A stretch of 11,853 bases of DNA from Promethearchaeota archaeon (lineage in GTDB: Archaea > Asgardarchaeota > Lokiarchaeia > Sigynarchaeales > SOKP01): assembly GCA_016839905.1 (NCBI GenBank), contig JAEOTJ010000216.1:1-11853 (forward strand). The letters run 5' to 3'. Each line of letters opens with the position of its first letter. Position 1 is the first letter of the stretch. The notes beneath the pieces were generated by a model. That model saw only the letters and a program-made list of their open reading frames with translations, made no database searches and was not told the origin of the DNA. Below, piece after piece: positions 1 through 6,591 of this stretch. The position numbers and the translations under genes are program-made.

Positions 1-2
1 CT

Positions 3-923
3 GTAACAAGTATAAACAGGTTCTTTCCCTGTACGAATTGGGGTAACCCAGGAACAATGTTCTTGTATATCGATGCTATTGGGTTTTCATGGGATCCTAA
101 TTATGATATTGGAGACAATCTACAAGAAGGATTATTGCTCAGTTTTGACAATTCAACGACTTTAGATTGGATGGGATATTCCTTGGATGGACAGGCGAAT
201 ATAACAATATTGGGAAATACTACAATTCCTATGCCCTCTAATGGTTTACATTCAATTCAAGTGTTTGGAAATGATACATTCGGAAAAATGTACCACTCAT
301 GTTTGAGATATTTCGAAATAAATGTAGATATTGGAACGGAAACCGACGATGATGATATTCCGACGGATGAATGGTCAATCTTGATTTTCTTTTTTGAAAA
401 TTATATTCTCATCATCATAATCCTTGGTGCCATTGTAGTGGGAGTCCCAGCAACTTACATCATTACTTCAAAAAAGAAGAAAGAGAAAGTAGAAGTGTTA
501 AAAAAAGGAAAAAGCGCTAAATATAACGTGGATTTTAAAAAAAACACCCTGAGCAAAAGGGAAGAATTAATAAGAAGATCCTGGAAACCTGAAGAAATTT
601 ATAAAACGGGTATAAAAAAAGATACTCCAACAACAATAAAAAAGACTGATCCAAGAGATTATATTGACAATGAAATGATTTTAGATATTCTTAAAAGTGA
701 AAATGGCTCGGAAAGATACGATGAATTAAAACAGTTTTTAATAACATCGATATCAGAGGATTTTCTGAACAAATTAGAATTATTTGATTGGGACGAAAAA
801 GAAAAAAAGACTTTTATTCTAGAAATGCTAGCTTTATCATCAGAAGAGAGAGATAAAATACTGAATGAAATGATAAATAATGCCTATAAAGAAGATAAGA
901 AAAAAAAAATTCCTAAGGAATAA
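3..923 (+). CDS. C-terminal part of a single-pass surface protein with Ig-like ectodomain (5' end outside window)
   Basis: The reading frame is open from base 3, so the ATG at 57 is internal and the real start lies upstream. The visible part begins with an extracellular segment containing YSLDGQ, then NTTI, then GLHSIQVFGNDTFG. This pattern recurs in Ig-like repeats of archaeal surface proteins. Several N-x-S/T sequons (NST, NIT, NTT, NDT) suggest N-glycosylation outside the cell. A short acidic stalk (TDDDD) leads into one membrane segment at about bases 375-468, followed by KKKKEK as a stop-transfer signal. The remaining 150 residues are a charged cytosolic tail with a predicted helical domain near the C-terminus (about bases 670-900) and no enzyme motif that I recognise. 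The regulator gene follows after 14 bases, so the two are probably co-transcribed. Receptor, adhesin or S-layer-associated anchor are all possible. The topology is well supported; the function is not known. Confidence 0.8.
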   Translation, partial: VTSINRFFPCTNWGNPGTMFLYIDAIGFSWDPNYDIGDNLQEGLLLSFDNSTTLDWMGYSLDGQANITILGNTTIPMPSNGLHSIQVFGNDTFGKMYHSCLRYFEINVDIGTETDDDDIPTDEWSILIFFFENYILIIIILGAIVVGVPATYIITSKKKKEKVEVLKKGKSAKYNVDFKKNTLSKREELIRRSWKPEEIYKTGIKKDTPTTIKKTDPRDYIDNEMILDILKSENGSERYDELKQFLITSISEDFLNKLELFDWDEKEKKTFILEMLALSSEERDKILNEMINNAYKEDKKKKIPKE

Positions 924-925
924 AT

Positions 926-934
926 GGAGAGGAT
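926..934 (+). promoter_or_regulatory. Shine-Dalgarno site of the winged-helix gene
   Basis: GGAGAGGAT lies just upstream of the ATG at 938 and follows the TAA of the preceding gene (921-923). Both GGAG and GAGG-like cores match the anti-SD end of archaeal 16S rRNA. It fixes the start at 938 and indicates translation from a polycistronic message. Confidence 0.6.
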
Positions 935-937
935 CAA

Positions 938-1597
938 ATGTCCAATGCAGCTTATTTATTAGCACAAGAAGGTATTGTCTATAGGATATTGAGAGAATAT
1001 CTAAAAAGGAATAGACCATTTGATATGGAAGCTATAGTACCATTCGTTTCTAGTAGATTAGCAAAAGAGTCCATAGATATTAATAGAAGCGGAATTAAAA
1101 AAATACTTATCTCCCTTTTGGAAAAAAAATTAATTGCAAGAGGTACATCTCTTACTATAGATGATATTTTAACACTCCCTAAGCGCAGAGAACTTTATGA
1201 GTTTATAAAGATTTATCCCGGAATATATTTGAACCGAATTATTCGCGAGTTAAACTTCCCGAATCATATCGCTACATGGCATCTTAGTATATTAACTAAA
1301 TTTAGTTTTATTAAAGAAGAGTTTGTGTCTAACCATAAGGTATATGCTGAACCTAATGTTGAATTAGAGATAATAAAACGAAATTACTACTATTATAAAA
1401 AAAAAAGCCAGCAAATCCTGTCATATCTTAAACAAAATGATTATGGCCTAACAAAAACTCAAATAGCTGAAGCGTTAAATATGCATTCAAGTACTATCAC
1501 GGGATATCTTGTTAAACTCTTGAAATATAAACTTGTAATTAAGGAAAGAATGTCAAATAGAACACTTTACTTCATTAACGAGAAAATATTAAATTAA
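938..1597 (+). CDS. Multi-winged-helix DNA-binding regulator
   Basis: This 219-residue protein is probably a transcription regulator built only of winged-helix domains. The clearest is residues ~83-140: PGIYLNRIIRELNFPNHIA gives helix 2-turn-helix 3, and SFIKEEFVSNHKVYAE fits the wing. A second clear one is residues ~156-217, where LTKTQIAEALNMHSSTITG is a typical HTH and ERMSNRTLYFIN a wing. The N-terminal ~70 residues have a similar helix pattern and may be a degenerate third copy. No ligand, metal or kinase domain is visible. The arrangement resembles archaeal multi-wHTH regulators. The strong ribosome binding site and 14-base gap tie it to the upstream membrane protein, so it may act in the same response; that link is inference. 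A T-rich terminator follows directly. Confidence 0.75.
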   Translation: MSNAAYLLAQEGIVYRILREYLKRNRPFDMEAIVPFVSSRLAKESIDINRSGIKKILISLLEKKLIARGTSLTIDDILTLPKRRELYEFIKIYPGIYLNRIIRELNFPNHIATWHLSILTKFSFIKEEFVSNHKVYAEPNVELEIIKRNYYYYKKKSQQILSYLKQNDYGLTKTQIAEALNMHSSTITGYLVKLLKYKLVIKERMSNRTLYFINEKILN

Positions 1598-1630
1598 TTT
1601 TTATTTTTTATTTACTTTTTTTTGTTTTTA
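1598..1630 (+). terminator. T-rich archaeal terminator
   Basis: Directly after the TAA of the regulator, the coding strand is nearly all T with scattered A (several T runs of 4-8). This is the usual intrinsic termination signal of archaeal RNA polymerase. It separates the surface protein/regulator unit from the next gene. Confidence 0.55.
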
Positions 1631-1663
1631 AATTTGGATTTAAAATTCAATTTCACAAATCAA

Positions 1664-1670
1664 TTTAAAA
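1664..1670 (+). promoter_or_regulatory. Candidate TATA box for the AbrB/helical-repeat gene
   Basis: TTTAAAA is centred about 25 bases before the ATG at 1692, which would place transcription initiation at or next to the start codon. No SD sequence is present, which fits a leaderless mRNA. The surrounding DNA is AT-rich, so the exact box is uncertain. Confidence 0.4.
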
Positions 1671-1691
1671 TCTCTTGTATTAATTAAAAAT

Positions 1692-2708
1692 ATGGAAAAC
1701 TCTAAAAAAGAACCTTTTTTTGAAGATATTGTGAAAAAGACAAAAACAGGAGTTACATTTCCAAAAACTTTAAGAGATGATTTATTCGAAGAAGAAAAGG
1801 AAGTTTTCTTTAGACTTATCGTTCCAGAAGAAAAGGATAAAATCATTTTAGAAATATTACCTGATGAGAAGGTTAAAGAGCTTTCTGAGAAATTAAAAGC
1901 CACTAAACCAAAGACTTCTCGAGCTCCACACCAAAAGAAAGCCGGAGGTGGTGTAAAAAAAGCCGGACCAAGTCCTAATTGGACAGAATATTTCGTATAT
2001 GATATTGATGCGAGGGAAAAAGTCCAACCGATTCTTGAATCGGCGTTTTATAAATTTGCTGAAAAACCACCAAATTTGGAAGATGCGATGGGTAGAATTA
2101 AATACGCCTTGGTTTCCTTCTTGAGTAGTACTAAGACTGATAATGCCAAGCTTTACTTCGCAATCGAGAAATTTTTACTTGATGTAATAGAAAAATTCGA
2201 CCAGCCTAATTTGCTTGAGTGGATTTTTGATAAAATCATTTCTAATATTGAAAGCAAGTTTCTCTATGAGCAAGCCCTATTAGAACTCGTAGGTGCCAGT
2301 TTGAAATATAAAAGATATGAAAAGGCGGAACTTTATATTTTCCATGTATTAGTGAACATTGATGATTATTCTAAGTCAGAAATGTATAACATATTGAATA
2401 GCTTTAAACAATTGGTTAAGAAAGTTAAATATGAAGAGCGTTCCGATAAAATAGATATTTTACTTAAAGAAAAATTAATGGAATATGGAGAGGGCGTTGA
2501 TGATGTCAATTACAAGATACAGATTATCGAATTTTTGGAGGATCTCCATTATATAGAAATGGCCTATGACTTAGCTAAAAAAATTCAAGTGAGCTTGCCT
2601 CCTGAAAGTACAAGATTAGAAGAAATACGAAAATTGGTGAGGAGACTACATAAAACTCCAATAACTGAAGTGAAAGCACAATCAAGTTTGAAATATGAGG
2701 AAGAATAA
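1692..2708 (+). CDS. AbrB-like N-terminal domain fused to an alpha-helical (TPR-like) repeat protein
   Basis: A 338-residue protein that I do not recognise as a named family. Residues ~13-57 look like an AbrB/SpoVT-type swapped-hairpin segment: KTKTGVTFPKTLRDDLF is followed by strand-rich FFRLIVPEEKDKIILEIL. A basic glycine-rich linker (AGGGVKKAG) follows at ~70-95. Residues ~97-325 are helical with paired amphipathic helices such as EQALLELVGASLKYKRYEKA, like TPR or other solenoid repeats. The last ~15 residues are a disordered tail. AbrB domains usually bind DNA or help proteins dimerise; solenoids bind partners. A DNA-associated scaffold is possible but unproven. It converges on the HEAT/coiled-coil gene with only 9 bases between the two stop codons. 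Confidence 0.7.
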   Translation: MENSKKEPFFEDIVKKTKTGVTFPKTLRDDLFEEEKEVFFRLIVPEEKDKIILEILPDEKVKELSEKLKATKPKTSRAPHQKKAGGGVKKAGPSPNWTEYFVYDIDAREKVQPILESAFYKFAEKPPNLEDAMGRIKYALVSFLSSTKTDNAKLYFAIEKFLLDVIEKFDQPNLLEWIFDKIISNIESKFLYEQALLELVGASLKYKRYEKAELYIFHVLVNIDDYSKSEMYNILNSFKQLVKKVKYEERSDKIDILLKEKLMEYGEGVDDVNYKIQIIEFLEDLHYIEMAYDLAKKIQVSLPPESTRLEEIRKLVRRLHKTPITEVKAQSSLKYEEE

Positions 2709-2717
2709 TCTAAAAGC

Positions 2718-3977
2718 TTACAATTTATAACCTTCTTCTCGATTATCGTCTGCACTTGTTAATTTTTCTTCAACTCTTTTAGCTTCTTCTTCAATTATTT
2801 GTTTTTCTTTATCTTTAATCTTTTTCTTTTTTAATTCCAGTTCGACTTTCGCTAATTCGGCTAATTTACTATCTTTTTCAATTAATTCTTCCTTGATTTT
2901 CAAGGCTTTTTCTTTCTCAATGATTTCTTTTTTTACTAATTCTTTTTCTTTTACATCCAGTTCAAGTTTTTTCTTTTTAAGCTCAAGATCCTTCTTGATT
3001 AACACCCTCTCTTTTTCCTTCATTTCTTTTTCTTCTTTTATCAAATCCTTATCAATTGCCTTCTCTAAGGTTAATTTTTCAATTAATTTTTCCTTGATTT
3101 TCAAGACTTTTTCTTTCTCAATGATTTCTTTTTTTACTAATTCTTTTTCTTTCATTTCCAGTTCGAATTTTTGCTTTTTAAGTTCCATATCCTCAATGAT
3201 TAACTCCCTCTCTTTTTCTTTGATTTCTTCTTCTTCTTTTTTCAAATCCTTATCAATTACCGTCTTTAAAGCTTCTCCTTCAATCATCCCTTCTTCTTTA
3301 ATGGGTTTTTGTTCATAGACTTCTTCTTCAACAATCTCTTCAAGTTTTTCTACAGATACAATTGATTTAATGATCCTATCCCCAATCTTTTTTAATTCCA
3401 GGTCATCAGAATTTTCTTTTACATGCTCCGTTATAACTCGAGTCACAATCGAAGGAGCCTCTTTTCCTATGGCTTTTAATGCTTGAATCGCTTTTTGAAC
3501 TACAAAATCCTTCTCATCAGTTAATTTTAATGCAATGACCTTAATAAGGGATTCTTGGTCAATTTTCTTTTCTCCACCCGCCATAAAAATAAGTAATTGT
3601 AAATCTGCTTCTTTTACATTTGGATCTTCTGAATTTAGCAGATTTTCACTATAAGGGAGAAATAAATCTGATTCATTCTCACATATGTTTTTTAATAGTA
3701 ATAAAAAAGAATATCTTAAAAGCGAATCTTTCTTTGATAGATTTTCTAATAATGAGGGTATATCAATGATTAAATTTTCAATAAGAAATCTAATAACAAC
3801 TCTACCACCAACCAAACTTGAAAGTTTTTCGATCACATTTTCTAATCGGTCGATGTAATTTTCTTCAGTAGAGAGATTCAAATATTTAGCAATAATTTTA
3901 ACAGCGTCATCAATTTTCCCTTCATTTACGATAGATCCTATTTCTTCCATTATTTTAATTTCATTATTTTCTGTCAT
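2718..3977 (-). CDS. HEAT-like helical protein with long duplicated coiled coil
   Basis: A 419-residue protein with two parts. Residues ~1-205 are repeated amphipathic helices of HEAT/ARM type (for example KDFVVQKAIQALKAIGKEAP and PNVKEADLQLLIFMAGGEK). Residues ~237-408 are an almost uninterrupted E/K-rich coiled coil. The coil contains two copies of a 67-residue unit, beginning VIDKDLKKEEEE (240) and AIDKDLIKEEKE (307), with MKEKELVKKEIIEKEK-like cores nearly identical. There is no signal peptide, membrane segment or enzymatic motif. HEAT domains usually bind proteins and long coils act as rods or spacers, so a cytosolic scaffold is likely. It is the second gene of a two-gene unit, starting 6 bases after the stop of the gene at 3984-4940. 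Function not recognised. Confidence 0.75.
   Translation of the reverse strand: MTENNEIKIMEEIGSIVNEGKIDDAVKIIAKYLNLSTEENYIDRLENVIEKLSSLVGGRVVIRFLIENLIIDIPSLLENLSKKDSLLRYSFLLLLKNICENESDLFLPYSENLLNSEDPNVKEADLQLLIFMAGGEKKIDQESLIKVIALKLTDEKDFVVQKAIQALKAIGKEAPSIVTRVITEHVKENSDDLELKKIGDRIIKSIVSVEKLEEIVEEEVYEQKPIKEEGMIEGEALKTVIDKDLKKEEEEIKEKERELIIEDMELKKQKFELEMKEKELVKKEIIEKEKVLKIKEKLIEKLTLEKAIDKDLIKEEKEMKEKERVLIKKDLELKKKKLELDVKEKELVKKEIIEKEKALKIKEELIEKDSKLAELAKVELELKKKKIKDKEKQIIEEEAKRVEEKLTSADDNREEGYKL
2881..3282 (-). repeat. Tandem duplication of a 201-bp unit inside a coiled-coil gene
   Basis: Bases ~2881-3081 and ~3082-3282 are two in-phase copies of a 201-bp unit (67 codons). A stretch of about 60 bases starting at 2890 and at 3091 differs at only a few positions, and the rest is clearly alignable. 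The unit length keeps the coding frame. This high nucleotide similarity suggests a fairly recent duplication or gene conversion. Confidence 0.8.
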
Positions 3978-3983
3978 CTTACA

Positions 3984-4940
3984 TCACACTTGGTATACGT
4001 AAAAATCATTATAAATTCTATAAACAAAATTAAGAAAAAGCCTCATATCTCTATATCTTAAAGGTATGGACTCATTATATTCATTCTTATTATTGGATTC
4101 CAAACTAATATATATATTTATTTCCAAATTATTATATTTATTCATTTTTATACGAAGTTCTTTACAATATTGGGTTAAAGCTGAAAGATCTTCTGAAAAA
4201 AAATTCCAAAAATATTCATCCAATTTTAACTTATTCTCTTCAGCAGGAGAATTATTACTAATCTGGGTAAGCACATCTTGGGATATTATTGAAGTTATCA
4301 TTAGAAAATCATTATTTATAAGTTTTACTTTTAGGTCTGGAAAATAAAGCCTATTATATAGATCAACAATACCCTTTAATAATTCTAGACTCGCAATAGC
4401 CTCATGATTAACGCTACATAGCACATATCCTTCTTTTAGAAATATGACATGAACTCTTTCCTCGAATTTAAATATAATATAATTATCTGTAATATGATAA
4501 TGAAAATTTTCCTTCTGTTTTTCTATTCTATAATCAAAAATCTTTCTAATATCTTTCCAATTTTTAAAGTTAATAAATTTATTTAATTTTCGGTAATCTC
4601 CATGAAAGAAGATATCTAAAAAATCAATTAAATAGATATATGTATCAAAAGGCTTATAAATTATCGTTTTATTTCGAAAATCTCTAAATACAATATTTTT
4701 TTGGACAGAATAACAAAATTTTGGAAGATCATTCAATTTTAATCCATTTTTAATCCTTAACGTAAGAAGCTGCCTTCTTGTACAGAGAGGTGTTAGAGTA
4801 CATTGAATCCTGTCAATTTGACATTCTTGAAAGCATAGTTTATTAATCCCCTCAATAAATAAACTTAAAATCTCTGAATTGAACTTGGTCCGAGTCTTTT
4901 CCGCTAAGAAATCTTTTATATGTCGAAAATCTAAAGGCAT
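3984..4940 (-). CDS. Uncharacterised protein with an N-terminal cysteine cluster
   Basis: I do not recognise this 318-residue protein. It has no signal peptide or membrane segment. Near the N-terminus four cysteines (C36, C40, C47, C53) lie in a C-x3-C-x6-C-x5-C spacing that could hold zinc or be a buried or disulfide-rich patch. The middle (~145-200) alternates strands and a helix: YIIFKFEERVHVIFL, then GYVLCSVNHEAIASLELLKG, then LYNRLYF. That is loosely like the second half of a longin or roadblock fold, but this is a weak visual impression. It is the first gene of a minus-strand pair, 6 bases upstream of the HEAT/coiled-coil gene, and shares a divergent promoter region with the longin-GTPase gene. 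The start at 4940 is the first ATG after the promoter-like region. Confidence 0.65.
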   Translation of the reverse strand: MPLDFRHIKDFLAEKTRTKFNSEILSLFIEGINKLCFQECQIDRIQCTLTPLCTRRQLLTLRIKNGLKLNDLPKFCYSVQKNIVFRDFRNKTIIYKPFDTYIYLIDFLDIFFHGDYRKLNKFINFKNWKDIRKIFDYRIEKQKENFHYHITDNYIIFKFEERVHVIFLKEGYVLCSVNHEAIASLELLKGIVDLYNRLYFPDLKVKLINNDFLMITSIISQDVLTQISNNSPAEENKLKLDEYFWNFFSEDLSALTQYCKELRIKMNKYNNLEINIYISLESNNKNEYNESIPLRYRDMRLFLNFVYRIYNDFYVYQV

Positions 4941-4965
4941 ATTTTTTATTGAAAAGTACTAAATT

Positions 4966-4977
4966 AAGATATATCTT
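4966..4977. promoter_or_regulatory. Perfect 12-bp palindrome in divergent promoter region (candidate operator)
   Basis: AAGATATATCTT is identical to its reverse complement. It lies 26-37 bases upstream of the minus-strand start at 4940, where that gene's TATA box would be expected. A similar imperfect palindrome, AAGGTATATCCTT, lies at 5059-5071. A dimeric regulator covering both is possible. Chance is a real alternative in such AT-rich DNA. Confidence 0.35.
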
Positions 4978-5088
4978 TTGAGATTTTAATAAAAACCAGT
5001 TCTAATATAGTTTTTGAATTTGCCTAAGACATAAATAATTTAACTTATATTTATTAATAAGGTATATCCTTTAAAACTGTCTCATAAA

Positions 5089-5098
5089 TATATAAATA
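5089..5098 (+). promoter_or_regulatory. TATA box of the longin-GTPase gene
   Basis: TATATAAATA is a strong archaeal TATA element centred about 24 bases before the ATG at 5117. No SD is present before that ATG, so a leaderless transcript is likely. Confidence 0.5.
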
Positions 5099-5116
5099 AA
5101 AAATATCGAAATAAAA

Positions 5117-6565
5117 ATGATTCGTCAAGTCCATATATTCTACAAAGGAGATCTTATCTTTTCTCATAATTATGCAATAGGTTTAGATTCTGATGAATTA
5201 GCTAATGTTATAGAAGCAATCCGGTCATATATTGTTGCTCCAATGCCAGGCAAGACTTTTAATCGACAATTAGGAGATAAATATCAGATTTTTCATAGAG
5301 GCGCAGGTGCTATATATTATCTAATCATAACGGATTTAGTTGATTCATTATCTTATATTGATGAAATTTTAAATAAAATAATAAAGAAATTTAAAGATTT
5401 TTTTCCTAATATTGATAACATTAAAGAATCTATTAATTTAAATAATGACTTTTTAAAATTCTTAAATATAGCACAACAAGAATTACATTCTAAAATTGTA
5501 ATCGTAGGTCCAACTAATTCAGGAAAAACTACTCTTTATAAAATACTAAAAAGTGGTCAAGAAAGAAAAATCATGAATTTTGCTATAACTTCATCTCTAA
5601 TTATTGATGATCTACAATTTGATTTATGGGATTTTATCTTAAAAGATAATTTCTCTTTGTTATGGAGTAAATTTATAGGAGGTTCAGATTTAGTAATTCT
5701 TCTTATTGATATAACAAATTACAATCTAAAGACAATAAGTCACTTCTTAAATATACGAAAAAATGAAGCAAGATTTTCTAAATTACTAATTCTTGCTAAT
5801 AAAGTAGATTTAATTAATTCTGAAGAAGACATAAAAAGAATAAAAAAGGAAATAGATTTACCTGAGATCAAAGAAATTTCATTAAGTAATCCAAAAAGTA
5901 TCCCTATAATTATTAATTTAATAGGAGATGTCTTAAATCTAAAAAAAAAGCTACCTTTAACTTTTTTTCAAATAAAAAAGGAAGCAGAATCATTAGATAA
6001 TCAAGGTAAAATTATTGAAGCCATAATTAAATATAAAGAATTAATTAGAATTTGTACTCAATATCAAGATGCCACCTATATTAATTCTTTTCAAACGAGA
6101 TTAGAAGAATTGATTAAAATCAGAGAGAAAAAAGTAAAAGAAGATAAGAAATTAGAGAGAAAACAAAAATTTAAGTCACCAGATCAGAGAAAATTTAGTA
6201 AAAAAATATCTGTAAAATCACTTCCAAAAGTAAAAACAGTATTACCACCCACACCAAAAAAAAAAAAACCACAAATATCACAACTTAAATCGGAAGATGT
6301 AATGCTTCAATTAAGCTCTGTAGTTAGTTCTAAACCTAAGGCAGTTTCGGAAGCAGAAAAACGTCTTCTTATTGAAGATTTGATAATTAAATCAAAATTT
6401 GATAAGGCAATACAATCTTTAATTGAAGAAAAGGGGAGTTTTCTAAGTGATGCGTTATGTAACAAATATGTAAGTAATTTGCAAGAGGCTCTAAATAGAC
6501 AGCTAACTTTCGATGACCTTAATTTAGCAGCAGAAACCTTCTTAAGATTAGAAAATTTAGGATAA
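5117..6565 (+). CDS. Longin-like domain fused to a degenerate Arf-like GTPase domain and TPR-like tail
   Basis: A 482-residue multidomain protein. Residues ~1-100 look like a longin/SRX-type fold: an opening strand pair (VHIFYKGDLIFSH), a strand region ending YYLIITDLV, and a closing helix LSYIDEILNKIIKKFKDFF. Residues ~124-290 are a small-GTPase domain: P-loop GPTNSGKTT (131-139), G4 NKVD (228-231) and a weak G5 ISLSNP (254-259). The position of Arf WDVGGQ reads WDFILK (171-176), so the G3 glycines and catalytic glutamine are missing. GTP may be bound but not hydrolysed, or the switch may be locked. Residues ~292-345 form a TPR-like helix pair (GKIIEAIIKYKELIRI), then a basic proline-containing linker and a helical C-terminal domain (~411-482). 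No lipidation motif is seen. A membrane or trafficking role is inferred from the domain types only. Confidence 0.75.
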   Translation: MIRQVHIFYKGDLIFSHNYAIGLDSDELANVIEAIRSYIVAPMPGKTFNRQLGDKYQIFHRGAGAIYYLIITDLVDSLSYIDEILNKIIKKFKDFFPNIDNIKESINLNNDFLKFLNIAQQELHSKIVIVGPTNSGKTTLYKILKSGQERKIMNFAITSSLIIDDLQFDLWDFILKDNFSLLWSKFIGGSDLVILLIDITNYNLKTISHFLNIRKNEARFSKLLILANKVDLINSEEDIKRIKKEIDLPEIKEISLSNPKSIPIIINLIGDVLNLKKKLPLTFFQIKKEAESLDNQGKIIEAIIKYKELIRICTQYQDATYINSFQTRLEELIKIREKKVKEDKKLERKQKFKSPDQRKFSKKISVKSLPKVKTVLPPTPKKKKPQISQLKSEDVMLQLSSVVSSKPKAVSEAEKRLLIEDLIIKSKFDKAIQSLIEEKGSFLSDALCNKYVSNLQEALNRQLTFDDLNLAAETFLRLENLG

Positions 6566-6569
6566 GGTT

Positions 6570-6590
6570 AAAAAAAATCTTTTTCTTTTA
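6570..6590. terminator. Bidirectional terminator between convergent genes
   Basis: An A8 run (6570-6577) is followed by TCTTTTTCTTTT. On the plus strand the T-rich end can terminate the longin-GTPase gene. On the minus strand the A8 becomes a T8 run just after the stop of the NuoN-like gene. The A and T runs can also pair as a weak hairpin. Confidence 0.5.
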
Positions 6591-6591
6591 A

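Noticed and set aside
1640..1903. Minus-strand open frame opposite the AbrB-like N-terminus
   Set aside because: Ser/Phe-rich antisense shadow of a Lys/Glu-rich gene; no promoter or SD, and it overlaps a better-supported CDS.
2893..3318. Plus-strand open frame rich in Ser and Phe
   Set aside because: It is the complement of the E/K-rich coiled coil (GAA/AAA codons read as TTC/TTT); low complexity and no start signal.
4066..4347. Plus-strand frame inside the cysteine-cluster gene
   Set aside because: Antisense shadow with no initiation signals; the opposite frame is longer and in an operon-like pair.
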